64,000 bases of DNA from Carnegiea gigantea (GCA_029747015.1 JAKOGI010002967.1:1-64000); one strand, 5' to 3'. Positions 1-11,725 are shown, numbered from the stretch's first letter. Notes: a model not told the origin generated them from the sequence alone. Program-made: numbers and translations.

Positions 1-899
1 TGATTCTCACTTTAATCTCAAACAGTTAGTTCATTATGTTATTCTGCTATCCAAAACTTATTGATTCTTTTGAAAGGCTGATAATTTTTATTTTATTTTG
101 TTTTGTTTTGTTTTATTTTAATTTATTATTTATTTTCTTTGAGGGACAAGCTTCCATCAATATGTCATTACTAGCAAGGACATACTCATTTGACAATACT
201 GACTTCTATAGATTTGGCATACAATTTCACCAAGGGCTCTACACAATACACCTTTCTAGTACCCATAGTGCTGGGCACACTTCAAAGCAAAATACTTGGT
301 CTCATGTATCTCGATGGTCATATATTCATCTTTTCTTTCTTTTGTCTTTTTTATTAAGAAAAATAGATTCAACATGCTCCACCTTGTGAGAGAAAGAAGA
401 CATCACTATGTTGAGTACCAACAACCTATGCCCTTTGTCAGTTCATAACGCATCCCTCTCACAGTTTAGTTACTACAGAAATACTCTTAGTTTTAAACCC
501 TTTGTCTTCATCCTTTGGTACACAGCACCCGTGCACTTTACATCCTTCCTTCTTGAATTTCATTGCAATTATTAGATCGAGAAAATGTTGAGTATCATTG
601 GATCCAAAATTCTCAAACGTAAATTGCCCATCGAAAACACGTATTTGCATATCTCCAATAAATCATGGTGTCACTTATTTTCCTAAATCTTCTAATAATC
701 CATACCTGCATTGCATGACTTGCTCAGCAACCATAATCACATACACCTCCAACTAATTTCATCTTGGGAATACTCAATTACTTTAAACGTTCCACTATCT
801 AATTCTTGTTCAGATCTCTCTCCAGTACACCATCAACACCAACATCTGATTTTGTATAAATCAACCCAGAGTTTAATTATTATTGCTCATTCAAGTATA
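1..899. other. Unassigned AT-rich DNA left of element G1
   Basis: No coding region, RNA gene or element end could be supported. The open frames here are short and resemble no family I know. A run of TTTTG/TTTTA repeats lies around 85-135. The right edge is the insertion site of Gypsy element G1. Confidence 0.5.
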
Positions 900-904
900 G
901 CTAA

Positions 905-2210
905 TGATGGAGTCCCCTTAAGCCAAGACATGGAAGAGGGTCCTAAGAGTCCGACAAGGTCCAATACAAGTTCCAAAGTCCAAGCCATGGCTCAAATTCT
1001 GGAAAGCAGCCAAACTTATACAACCTAGTTAAATGGCCAGAAATGCTCGGTTTTGTTCATATGATTTCTTAAGCTACATTGTGGCTTAAATTTGATATTT
1101 TTGCATTTTTGGGATCGTCAAGATGTTAGCTTTTAGGTCCAAGCATTAAAAGTTAATCATGCTCAGTCAAAATGAAGAGATCAAGTCATTTTGTTCAGCC
1201 TATCAGTTTTGCTTCAAAACCGCACGATAAAATGTTTTAGTGGAAATCTCCTACTAATACATGATTTAACCTTGATTTCTTTGCAGGCGGTTTGTACACA
1301 CCTTAAGGCTCCCCCCTTGGCTTGAAATTAAAATCACGCTCAGTTTTGATTGGTGGAAATAAGGTCAGAAAACTGGGTTGTTTTCAGCTTCTAAAACCCG
1401 TTTAGAACTGCTGCATGTTTTTCCTTCTCAAGTGGGTTTCCTCAGCTGTGTTCTTGCTTGTTTACTTCAATCATACATCAAGGAGACCAAGAACATCATC
1501 ATTGGTGGCTAAAACAGGTTTTGAGAAGAGTAATCAATGAGAATGCAAAGGAAGAAATCAAGCCTTGCAACCGGATTGGCTAGCTGAAAAGGAGAAAAGC
1601 ACTTTGCAGCTGAATTTCTTTCTTTTCTCTAGTAAAGCTGGTGTATTAGGCATAATTACATGTATTAAAGATAAGTACATCATTTGTCTTACTTTTCTTT
1701 GCATTCTAGTTGTAATTAGTTTAATTTAAGCAAGCATGTAAACTAGGTTAGCCTTAAGCGCATAGATAAGCTTGTTTAAGATGTTTCCTTCCAAGGGCGA
1801 AAACCTCATTTTAGCTAGTATCTACTTAGGTGGTTGCTTGGTTGTGTATAAGGCCTTGGTAAGGCTCATTTTGCAAACTGAACTTGAATATCAAAATGCA
1901 AAAACCAGAATTGAGAGCATTTGCTTTTGTTCCCCTAAATAGTTCACTTGCTTATCCTTAATTTGGTCGATTAAAGTGGTGATCAAGTAAAGTCCTAATT
2001 TCTAATTAGGTGGCATTTTTGTATCTAGTTAGAGTTAAGGACCCTAAGCTTAAGTTTAGTGGTGATTTTGTATCTGAACAAGAGTTTAGCCTATCCTCCA
2101 TTCAAGTATTCTTCCACGGGTTCACCTAGACTTTAGGTTGAATTCAGATTGCTTTGCTTTAGCGTTGAATTCAGGTTTGAGTATTCGTGTTTTCCTTCCA
2201 AGATAAATCA
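905..2210 (+). repeat. 5' LTR of G1
   Basis: This is a direct repeat of 6721-8026. It begins TGATGGAGTCCCC and ends AAGATAAATCA, four bases before the primer-binding site. The first 168 bases match the coding tail found at the start of the 3' LTR. Substitutions and small indels separate the two copies along their length. Confidence 0.93.
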
Positions 2211-2214
2211 TATT

Positions 2215-2225
2215 TGGTATTAGAG
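2215..2225 (+). promoter_or_regulatory. Primer-binding site of G1 (initiator Met tRNA type)
   Basis: TGGTATTAGAG lies four bases after the 5' LTR. It differs by one C-to-T change from the common plant site TGGTATCAGAG, which pairs with the 3' end of initiator methionine tRNA. G3 has the unmutated form with the same spacing. Confidence 0.85.
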
Positions 2226-2332
2226 TTTTGGTTTCTCCTAGGCCTGGTATCCCTTCCATCCTCCTAGGTTCATTTCTTCATTCAATTCCAATCACAATTC
2301 TTGTTTGAACTTAAACACAAATTGAAAGCAAG

Positions 2333-3412
2333 ATGAGTACTAGCACGAGTTTGGAAGAGAAGTTTGATGCTCTTATAAGGAAAAATGAGATGCTAACCAA
2401 GAAAATCCTATGAAGATGCTCAACGTGAATAAGAAACTAAGGCTCAAAATGAGTACCTACGAAAACAGCTGGTGCCTTTTTGAAGCAAAAGTAAAAAGTG
2501 AATGAAGAACCTCTCCAATTTGAACCCAAAAGGCAAGAACAAGTGTTTAGTCATACCATTGATTCATTTAGTGAAGATGAACCATTGAGAATGGCTAGAC
2601 CAGAACCACGGTTTCAAGCCAACACCAATGATTTTAAAGTTGAAATCCTAGAGTTTGAAGGTAAGCTTGATCCTGAGGAATTCTTGGATGGGTTGTATAC
2701 TATTGAGCGTGTTTTTGAGTACAAAGATATTCCAGAAGACCAGAAGGTCAAGTTAGTGGCCTTAAGACTCAGAAAATATGCTTCATTATGGTAGACTAAC
2801 CTGTGTGCCAAATGGGTTAGAGAAAGGAAGTCCGAAATTAGAACATGGGAGAAGATGAAGTCTAAGCTAAAGGCTGGGTTTCTTCCCCTACCTACGTTCA
2901 AAATTGCTACTCTCAACTTCATAATTTGACTCAAGGCAATCTGAATGTAGAGGAGTATACACGAGAGTTTGAGAAGCTTGTGATCAAATGTGATTTACAA
3001 GAGCCTAAGGAGCAAACCATTGTTAGGTACTTAGGAGGTCTTGATCCTAGGTATGCTAATGTGGTTGATTTATAAGCTTACACCACTTTTGATGAAATTT
3101 CTGTCCTGGCTCACAAGGTTAAGCAGCACAAGAAAGCTAGACAGCCCCCTATACCACAAAATCCTAAGTCCCCTACCCAAAACCAACCCTTTAACAAGGG
3201 GAGTTCTAATCCTATTTCCAAGCCATAAAATCCATTCCTTTCCCTTTCACAAAGAACCCCAGCTCCACAAAAGATCTAAACCCCTCAAAATAAACCCAAT
3301 CCCAATCCCATGAGTAATAGAAGATGCTTCAAATGTCAATGACTTGGGCATATAGCTTCAGACTATCCAAACCACAAGGTAATTACCTTAGCTGAATGGT
3401 CAGCCGTGTAGA
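2333..3412 (+). pseudogene. G1 gag remnant
   Basis: Gag is the retrotransposon capsid/nucleocapsid protein. The ATG at 2333 begins MSTSTSLEEKF, matching the MTSSSMSLEEKFESL start of G3 gag. The retrotransposon gag domain is recognisable at about 2640-3130 (for example VFEYKDIPEDQKVKLVALR). A nucleocapsid zinc knuckle starts CFKCQ at about 3320, but it has a stop in place of an Arg and Tyr in place of the last Cys, so the CCHC motif is broken. At least one frameshift near 2410-2480 and several stops (for example W to stop near 2791) show it is dead. Confidence 0.85.
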
Positions 3413-3414
3413 AA

Positions 3415-3990
3415 GTGTTTGAAGAGGAAGAAAAGGAGGATGATTGTGAGGATGAGCTTGAGGAAACTCAAGAAGAGGTTGTGGAGGAGGCTGATGAAGG
3501 TCAGATGCTAATTTTAAGAAGAGTTTTGAACAATGAAAAAGGAGCAAAGGACGAGCAAAGAGAGAACATATTCCATTCTCATTGTACGGTTCAAGGGAAG
3601 GTATGTTATGCGAGTATTGATGGAGGTAGTTGTGTAATTGTGGTTTCTCTAAACATGATTGAGAATCTAGGATTGTAAACCATGACACACCTACACCCTT
3701 ACAACATTCAATGGCTGAATCAAAGCAAAGGAATCCAAGTGAACTCATGGTGCTTAGTTTCTTTCTCCATTTGAAAAAACTATCAAGATGAGCTTTGGTG
3801 TGATGTAATTTCCATGGATGCTTGTCATATGCTTTTGGGAAGACCATGGTTATATGAATGTAGGGTTATGCATAATGGCTACTTGAATACTTACTCCTTT
3901 ACCAAGGATGGTAAGAAGATTACCCTAGCCCCTTTGTCTCCATCTAAGCTCCATGAAATTAAGCCTTAAAACAAGCCAAACTATTCTGAT
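3415..3990 (+). pseudogene. G1 aspartic protease remnant
   Basis: This is the retroviral-type protease region between gag and reverse transcriptase. An acidic linker is followed by the active-site-like motif IDGGS at about 3618 and the flap-side motif LLGRPW at about 3834. The same motifs occur in G3. Stops interrupt it, for example after NLGL (about 3676) and within SFSI (about 3773). IDGGS replaces the more usual DSGA and also occurs in G3, so it is a family trait, not damage. Confidence 0.8.
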
Positions 3991-4140
3991 TTGTTACTCA
4001 CAGTTAGTGAGCCATTGTTAAAGGCCTCCCAGCATGAATTTAAGGCCTTTAAAGAGTGGATATTGAGTGTACAAGCTGAACCGAAAACCCGTTTATCCAC
4101 TCACCCCAGAGCTAAAACACTTATTTAAAACTTCTATCAC

Positions 4141-5450
4141 TTGTTTCCTAAGAAGATACCCCTGAGTTTACCTCCTAAGAGAGATGTCCAACACTACATT
4201 GATCTCATTCCTGGTTCTATCCTACCTAATAAGGCAGCTTATGGGATGAATCCTAAGGATACCATGGAGATTCAAAGGCAAGTTGAAGAACTAAAGTCTA
4301 AGAGCTTAATCTGTGAGTCTTTAAGTCCATGTACTGTGCCTACTCTTTTGGTTCCTAAAAAGGATGGAGGAATGCGTATGTGTGTGGATAGTAGGGCTAT
4401 TAACAAGATCACAATCAAGTATAGGTATCCCATACCTAGACTTGAAGACATGGTAGATGAATTACATGGCTCTAAGGTGTTTTCAAAGATAGATCTTCAA
4501 AGTGGTTACTATCATATTGGATTAGAGAAGGTGATGAATGGAAGACAACCTTTAAAACTAAAGGAGGGCTTTATGAATGGTCGGTTATGCCCTTTGGACT
4601 TTCCAATACACCTAGCATATTCATGAGATTGATAAATCAAGTTTTTAAGTTGTACATTGGCAAGTTTGTGGTGGTTTACTTCTATGACATCTTAATCTAT
4701 TCTAAAGATGAGCATGAACATCAAGACCATTTAACTCAAGTTATCCTTGTTCTGGAAGATGAGAGACTCTTTCGTAACCTTAAGAAATGTGCCTTTTTCA
4801 CTCCTGAGGTAACATTCTTAGGTTACATTGTCACTGGTGACGGTATTAAGGCAGATGAAAGCAAGATTGAAGCTATTCGATCATGGCCTATTCCTAAGTC
4901 AGTTCATGATGTTCGAGCTTTTCATGGATTAGCTTCCTTTTACTGGAGGTTTATTCAAAGTTTTAGCACTATCATGGCTCCCATGGCTAAACTTATCAAG
5001 GGTACATCATTTATTTGGACACCAAAAGCTCAATTTGCCTTTGAAGAAATCAAGAAAAGACTTACTCAAGCACTTGTTCTCTCCTTGCTATTCTTTAGTA
5101 AGGTTTTTCAAGTGGAATGTGATGCCTTCGGAGTTGGTATAGGTGGTGTTCTTACTCAGGAAGGTAAACCATTAGCCTTCTTTAGTGAGAAATTGAGTGA
5201 TTCAAGAAGAAAGTACTCCGCTCAAGATAAAGAGTTTTATGCAATCATGAGATGTTTAGATCATTGGAGTCATTATTTAATTGCAAGTGAGTTTATTCTA
5301 CATTCTGACCATGAGGCTTTGAAGTATATTCAAGACCAATATAAGTTAAACTCACGCCATGCTAAGTGGGTTGAGTTTCTCCAGTCATTTCACTTTGCAA
5401 TCATGCATAAATCTAGAAAACCCAATCAAGGTCCTGATGCTCTATCATGA
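4141..5450 (+). pseudogene. G1 reverse transcriptase and RNase H remnant
   Basis: The open frame 4141-4626 carries the RT fingers and palm start ([40 protein letters not shown]). A second frame, 4587-5450, continues with [14 protein letters not shown], the catalytic box and RNase H ([32 protein letters not shown]). A frameshift separates the two around 4580-4600. The catalytic box reads YFYD where active Gypsy enzymes have YFDD or YVDD: the codon at 4683-4685 is TAT instead of GAT/GAC, so one metal-binding Asp is lost. The frame ends at a TGA at 5448 that is CGA in G3, a CpG-type decay. Confidence 0.9.
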
Positions 5451-5462
5451 AGGTACCTACTT

Positions 5463-6889
5463 TTGTTTCGATTAGATGCTTGTGTACTTGGTTTTGAGCA
5501 TCTAAAAGCTTTATATGCTGAAGATGAAGAGTTCGGGGAGTTGTTTGCTGAATGTTCAAAGCACCCCAAAGGTGATTTCCTTGTTCAAGAAGGGTTTCTT
5601 TTCAAGGGTACATGGCTGTGTGTACCAAGGTGTAGCATGAGAGAGCTCCTAATCAGGGAAGTTCATGGAGGTTCTTTAGCTGGTCATTATGGAGAAAACA
5701 TGACATTTGTTACTCTAAGAGAGCATTATTATTGGCCAGGTATGGAGAAAGATGTACAGGACATTCTGAAGAGGTGTGGAACTTGTCAAGTGGCCAAAAG
5801 TCATTCCTTACCTCATGAATTTTATACACCTTTACCTATTCCTACTAGTCCTTGGGTTGATGTAAGTATGGATTTAATTCTTGGATTGCCTATGACCCAA
5901 AGGAACAAAGATTCAATCTTTGTTGTGGTGGATAGGTTTTCAAAGATGTCTCATTTTATTCCATGCAACAAATCTAATGATGCTACACATATTTCTGAAT
6001 TGTATTTCAAGGAGGTGGCTAGATTACATGGTATACCTAGATGAATTATTTCTGATTAGGATACTAAATTTCTTAGCCATTTCTGGATTACTTTGTAGAA
6101 GAAGTTGGGTACTAAACTCAAGTATAGTACTACTAGCCATCCACAAACTAATGGGCAAACTAAGGTTACAAATCAGACGCTGGGAACACTTCTAAGGGCC
6201 TTGATTAAACCTCATGCCAAGACTTTGGGATTTTCTTTTACTCCATGTAGAGTTTGCTTATAACAGGGGTCTATCGCCATTTAAGGTGGTCTAGGGGATT
6301 GATCCTATTAGTCCACTCCTACTCCACGGCCTCTTGATCAAAACCCAAGTGCAGATGTAGTAGCAAGGGTAGAAGAAATCTAGAAGATACATAAGTGGGT
6401 AAGGAGCAGAATAGAGAAGACCAATGCATCTTATCAAGCTCAAGCCAACAAATACAAGAAGAAGGTGGTATTTCAACTTAGAGACCTCGTATGGATACAC
6501 TTAAAGAAGGAGAGATTTCCTTCAAAGAGAAAGAAAAAGCTCATGCCAAGGGCTAATGGACCATTTGAGGTACTTAAAAGGGTTAATGACAATGCTTATA
6601 AGATTGATTTGCCAGGTGACTATGGAGTTTCAGTATATTCAATGTGGCTGACTTGGGTGCATACCAAGTCAATGATTACCTTGCATATTTGAGGATCCAA
6701 TCTCTTCAACAAGGGGAGGATGATGGAGTTGCCTTAAGCCAAGACATGGAAGAGGGTCCTAAGAGTCCAACAAGATCCAATGCAAGTTCCAAAGTCTAAG
6801 CGATGGCTCAAATTCTAGAAAAGAGCCAAACTAATGCAACCGGGTTTAATGTCTAGAAAATGCCTAGTTTTGTTCATTTGATTTCTTAA
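5463..6889 (+). pseudogene. G1 integrase remnant with C-terminus inside the 3' LTR
   Basis: Integrase joins the cDNA to host DNA. The HHCC zinc module is intact (VHGGSLAGHYG ... RCGTCQ, about 5660-5800). The core starts at VDVSMDLILGLP with the first Asp. The segment holding the second Asp (SDRDTKF in G3) has two stops at 6042 and 6057, and the segment with the Glu is frameshifted. The C-terminal part (KLMPRANGPFEVLKRVNDNAY) is clear at about 6535-6605. The reading frame continues across the LTR start at 6721 and ends with FVHLIS and a TAA at 6887-6889, 169 bases into the LTR. That distance is the same in G3. Confidence 0.85.
6711..6720 (+). promoter_or_regulatory. Polypurine tract of G1
   Basis: AAGGGGAGGA directly precedes the 3' LTR and would prime plus-strand DNA synthesis. 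The identical tract borders the 3' LTR of G3. Confidence 0.88.
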
Positions 6890-8026
6890 GCTACATTGTG
6901 GCTTAATTTTGATATTTTTGCATTTTTGGGATCCTTAAGATGTTAGCTTTCAGGTCCAACCATTAAAAGTCAATCATGGTCAGTTGAAGTGAAGAGATCA
7001 AGTCATTTTATTCAGCCTGTCAGTTTTGATCCAAAACTTTACGGTAAGATGTTTTAGTTGAAATCTCCTACTTAAACATGATTTAACCTTGATTTCTTGG
7101 GGGTTTTGTACACACCCTAAGGTTTCCCCCAATAGCCTGAAATCAAAACCATGCTCGCTTTTGATTTGTGGAAATAAGGTCAGAAAACGGGGCCGTTTTG
7201 AGTTCTAAAACCTAGTTAGAGCTGCTGCATGTTTTTCCTCCTCAAGTGGGTTTCCTCAGCTGTGCTCTTGCTTGTTTACTTCAATCATACATCAAGGAGA
7301 CTAGGAACATCATAATTGGTAGCTAAAATAGGTTTTGAAAAGAGTAACCAATTAGAATGCAAAGGAAGAAATCAAGCCTTGCAACCGGATTGGCTAGCCG
7401 AAAAGGAGAAAAGCACTTTACGGCTGAATTTCTTTCTTTTCTCTAGTAAAGCTAGTGTATTAGGCATAGTTACATGTGTTAAAGATAAACACATCATTTG
7501 TCTTGCTTTTCTTTGTGTTCTCGTTGTAATTAGTTTAAGTTAAGCAAGCATATAAACTAGGATAGCCTTAAGCGCATAGATAAGCTTGTTTAAGATGTTT
7601 CCTTCCTAGGGAGGGAACCTCATTTTAGCTAGTATGCTGCTTAGGTGGTTGCTTCATCATGTATAAGGCCTTGGTAAGGCTCCTTTTGCAAACTCAACTT
7701 AAGTATCAAAATACAAAAACCAGAACTGAGAGCATTTTCTTTCATTCCCCTAAATTCTTCACTTGCTTATCCTTAATTTGGTCGATTAAGGTGGTGATCA
7801 ACTAAAGTCTTAATTTCTAATTAGGTGGTGTTTCTGTATCCTAGTTAGAGGTAAGGACCCTAAGCTCAAGTTTAGTGGTGATTCTGTATCTAAACAAAAG
7901 TATAGCCTATCCTTCATTCAAGTATTCTTCCACGGGTTCACCTAGACTTTAGCTTGAATTCAGATTTCTTTGCTTTGGCCTTGAATTCAGGTTTAAGTAT
8001 TCGCGTTTTCGTTCCAAGATACATCA
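6721..8026 (+). repeat. 3' LTR of G1
   Basis: This is the direct repeat partner of 905-2210, running from TGATGGAGTT to AGATACATCA. Its ends are near-inverted repeats (TGATG / CATCA), as for G3. The flanking base string ACTAA matches the left flank GCTAA except for its first base. Confidence 0.93.
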
Positions 8027-8031
8027 ACTAA

Positions 8032-8417
8032 TATTCTTATTCACGTATATAATTCAATTCTTTCGAAGTCCAATACTATGATTCATTCAATTGAGATGAA
8101 AATCTATGAATTTAGGTATATTTTGAAAAAGGGTAAAGTAGGTTACATTAGTTGGAGCTAAGGAATAAAGATGAGTTTAGTTTTGGAGGGGAAGCATTGG
8201 TAGCGATCCTAGGATGTTAGATGGCAGATTTCATTGGCCAAGAGGCAGCGACGATGTTGGACAGGGCGGTAGTGGCTATTGTATCTCTTAGATTAGAAGC
8301 AGGGGATAAAGGATGAGGAAAAGAGTAACGGTGGTGGATGTGGGTGGTGAATGACAGCAAAGTAAGGTATCGGCAGCAGCTAGCAGGTAGTGCTAAGAGG
8401 CCCGGTGACCGTGGGCG
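8032..8417. other. Unassigned DNA between G1 and the SINE
   Basis: No gene is supported. The right half (about 8250-8417) is unusually G-rich with GGTGG and GCAGC runs. It resembles in composition the stretch at 12990-13130 inside the G2 LTR, but I could not align the two. An open frame on - across 8217-8468 has no recognisable domain. Confidence 0.4.
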
Positions 8418-8433
8418 TGGCATCGATAGGAAT

Positions 8434-8667
8434 TTTTTTTTGAATGGTAAGTAGGCCCAGCCCATCAAGCCCCTATCTTAGGGGTACCCAATGGGCCTTA
8501 ATAGGCCAAGGGATAAGGGGTTCCAAAGCCTGAGTACAAAGCCCAGGAACCAGGCCCACTGTAAATTTCTATGAACAAAGCATAAATTTGCTCCCCCTGA
8601 ATTCGAACCCGGGAGGGGTGGCTGGATTCTGGGACTCCCAGCCACTCAGGCTGGGAGCTCTTTAGCA
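8434..8667 (-). mobile_element. tRNA-derived SINE
   Basis: Read on the minus strand, a Pol III promoter lies near the start: an A-box-like CAGCCTGAGTGG at about 8640-8651 and a B box GGTTCGAATTC at about 8600-8612. The body is about 234 bp and ends in an A run (plus-strand T run at 8433-8440). A direct repeat of about 16 bp flanks it: TGGCATCGATAGGAAT at 8418-8433 and TGGCATCAATAGGAAT at 8668-8683, differing at one base. Promoter boxes, A tail and long target duplication together fit a SINE mobilised by LINE machinery. It is not a real tRNA gene, because no cloverleaf could be drawn. Confidence 0.85.
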
Positions 8668-8683
8668 TGGCATCAATAGGAAT

Positions 8684-10468
8684 AACAGCAGAGAGAGAGA
8701 GAAATAAGAACATGAATGTAAGAAAGGAAATCGAGTTTAGTGGGTGTGGTCTCTTTGACTCAAGCTCCTTTTTTTTTTAAAAAAAAAGGAACCCCCCCAC
8801 TAAAAAAAGCTTTCCTTTATTGGCTAGGAAATTCTGTTCCTTTATTTGTTTATCTATTTATTTTTTATTTTGTCTTTTCATCCATTTAATTTGTTCTAGT
8901 CTCTTTAAATTTTATCTTGTGGTCAATTTCTTACCATACATTTGGCCCAAATTAATTCTTTTTATTATTATTACATATATTTTATTTTTTTCCTAATCAT
9001 TAAGAAAATTAAATTAACCGAGAACAAATCCTGGTATTACTTGGGCACATATGCTAAATAAATTTCACAAAGTTCTCATGCTATATTATAGTCGAGAAAT
9101 CACTCCAACAATATATATTTCGTATCAAGATTATCCACAAAATCTAGTTAAAAATTAAATTTCTATATCTTTATAGGTATTTAGTAAGATTTTTGTTCTT
9201 ATGAAATAATTTTCACTAGTCCAAGCAAATATTAGAGTCTAACGATTCTAGATCCTATTCTGCAATTTAGATTCTAAGGGCCATCAATTCCAAATAGGAT
9301 CCCAAATCTATCAATCTTGCTCCCAAAGTTCATCATTTAAGTGTGTATATCCCTTAGGTACTTGTGTTTTAATATATTTATAGATCCAGTTGCTAGCTAG
9401 GATGGTACCTCAGGCTAAAACAATCCGTTTCTATGACAAGATTATCAAGTACAATTCGGGCTCTAATAATCTAGCTCTAAGCTTAGCTAATTTGGACTCA
9501 ATAGTGTGTTGGGATGGACGATATTAAACTGTTCAATTCATGTTAGACTAGCATTACAATTATGATTGTATGGGTGCTAGTTGGGATTGTCAATAATTTA
9601 GTCAACTCGATAACCCAACTTGACCCGTCCAAGAAATTTGAAATTTTGGACAATTTTAGGGCTCAAACTCATTAGAGGCAAACCCAACAGAGTCAGAGTT
9701 AATTCATCTCGGCTAGACCAACTATTTAAAATAGATTTTCACACATGAAACTTCTATTTATCCAATTATGTCAGTTGTTTTCTCTCTCTTTATAATCATA
9801 AATCAACAAAACTTTCACTTTGGAAGAACAAGACATATATGTTTCCATCATCCTTCAAGTTTTTTTTAAAAAAAATTTTCATCTCTATTAGGGTGCCACT
9901 GTATTTAGTTACTATAATACCACCTTTATGATGTGCTGTTATAACATTGCCTAACTTTTTTTCGAGGACAATCTACTATCTCAGCATCTAATAACATTGT
10001 GTGCAGTAGTAGTTGCTGTGAAAATAGAGAACTGTATATGGTTGACCATATCTTTAACTGGTGTTTGTAACAAGTAGATATTTATCTCTTTTACTCTCAC
10101 TTTATTGCAGAGAAGATATGATACAAGAGGTAATGAATCCTATATTATGTAGAACGCCTCTTGAAAAGGCATGAATATCAAAAGTATGATGTCATGTAAC
10201 CTAGATTATCATTTTTATTTAATAAATTATTTAACATTTGCAATGTCTATAGGATGAAAATAAGATAGAATCTTTCTAACCTATTAAGTCTACCTGAAAC
10301 CTAAAATTATAGGTTCAGTGTTTAGCACTTTCAAACCAGAATATGAAGTATGAGTGACCTATACTTTGCTAACTCACCCAAATCGCCGCATTACTAGCGT
10401 CCAAGTTTAAATACACTAAATATGTTAGGGTATTGTTATTTAATTGTAAAATGTATAAATGATGGTTA
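8684..10468. other. Unassigned AT-rich DNA
   Basis: I see no supported gene. It includes a perfect T10/A9 inverted run (8767-8789, CC-T10-A9-GG), a second T8A9 run near 9861, and text at 9560-9720 that looks like a very old degenerate repeat. A sequence at about 10090-10130 has splice-like borders (TTGCAG ... GTAATG), but nothing confirms an exon. Confidence 0.4.
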
Positions 10469-10646
10469 GTTTATGTAACGCCCCCAAATTAAACATGATT
10501 CACTGTTTGCATTTTTCTTAATAATCCCTCAATTATAATCTGATAAACCTAATGATAGGGGTGTTACCGCCGTCTAAAACGGACAAGGCTTGAAACATGA
10601 GCACCATAGATAACATAGTTAAGCATAACATCAAACATATACATAC

Positions 10647-10724
10647 ACACCTGATCAATCCATATATAATCAACACCTCATCAATCCATATATAATTAAC
10701 ACCTGATCAATCCATATATAATTA
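10647..10724. repeat. 26 bp tandem repeat, three copies
   Basis: Units start at 10647, 10673 and 10699, with core ACACCTGATCAATCCATATA. The matching place in the other LTR of the same element (18845-18896) has two copies, so the number changed after, or during, the element's last transposition. Confidence 0.9.
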
Positions 10725-11725
10725 ATTGTTAACCAATATAAGGTTTTTACACCATAGTAAAAACAATTCACTATGTAATCTGCATCTCCATCCACTGAAG
10801 AATTCAATATACAGCTTTAAAGTATGTATATACTGCATTACTTCTAATCCATCCGGATTTCCTTACTTCAGTTATTCTCTTCAACTGATTTGTTAGCATG
10901 AGGGAAATTCTCTGAGCATTTGCCTAAAACAAAACATGAAAAACATTTCGAACTGTGAGTCGAAACTCAGTACATGCATTCCTGAATTGTTAAATGATCT
11001 CTGAATAAATTCTTTGGGCAGCCGCTTTGCAATTCAATTTAAGTTAAAACAGTGAATGAGATGAATGTAAAAACGACATTGCTAGTTATTATCTGATAGT
11101 GAACCCCTTGACACTATTATGATCTATGGATAGGTGTACATCTGCCAACCAGATCGGGGACCTGACCTGAAACCGCGCGGGTAACTAAAGGGCGAATGCC
11201 CTATAGATGATAACTGATGGGGTCACTAATTAATAATAAATCACTGTGTAAACTGATTCATTGATGTACCTACCAAAATATGATAATGTTGATAAATACA
11301 CTCTAATTTGTAAAGATACAGGCAATGGACGTGCTTGAAGTCTTTAAAATGATATTTCACTTGATAATACTTATGCACAGTGGAAACGATAGACTAGGCC
11401 CCAATTCTGCTAAAGAAATGTAATTATAGGTAAAGATAGTTAGTAAACCATATTCACTGATATAATTTGTAACCTTAATGAAAATTGATTTATTTTAAAA
11501 GACTTTTACAATTCCAATAATTCAATATAAGACAAGTTAAACCAAAATGAACTGATTTTAATTCAATATAAAACAAGTTAAACCAAAATGATCTGAATAA
11601 TAAATCAATTAGAGTTATTGAACTTGAAATATAATAAATTGAAGCAAAATAGGCCAAATGGAAATGATTGAGGTAACAATGAAAAGATTTTAATTGATAT
11701 AAATGAAATATGGGTTTCTGATGTT

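Larger units (their letters stand above)
905..8026 (+). mobile_element. Ty3/Gypsy LTR retrotransposon G1 (CRM/Reina-like), decayed
   Basis: This is a complete but dead LTR retrotransposon. Two direct LTRs of about 1.3 kb start TGATGGAGT and end ATCA. Between them are a primer-binding site, remnants of gag, protease, reverse transcriptase, RNase H and integrase in Gypsy order, and a polypurine tract. The flanks GCTAA (900-904) and ACTAA (8027-8031) look like a target duplication with one substitution. The coding region has many stops and frameshifts. It resembles element G3 at 20362-27691 throughout the internal region, although their LTRs differ strongly outside the coding tail. The lineage call (chromovirus, CRM or Reina-like) rests on the protein sequence and on pol running into the 3' LTR; it is an inference. 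LTR divergence is clearly larger than in G3, so G1 is older. Confidence 0.93.

Noticed and set aside
36..389. Open frame of 117 codons at the left edge
   Set aside because: Low-complexity Phe/Leu-rich translation from a TTTTG/TTTTA run, no known domain, no promoter or conserved context.
459..650. Minus-strand frame starting MQIRVFDGQ
   Set aside because: Looks protein-like in composition, but I recognise no family and it has no neighbours to support it.
8590..8667. tRNA gene
   Set aside because: A- and B-box-like sequences are present, but no acceptor stem or cloverleaf forms and the 3' extension with an A tail marks a SINE.
8217..8713. Minus-strand frames over the SINE
   Set aside because: They run through a SINE and its flank and have no domain, so they are by-products of GC-rich sequence.
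10090..10130. Possible small exon (TTGCAG ... GTAATG)
   Set aside because: Splice-like borders occur by chance in AT-rich DNA, and no flanking exons were found.
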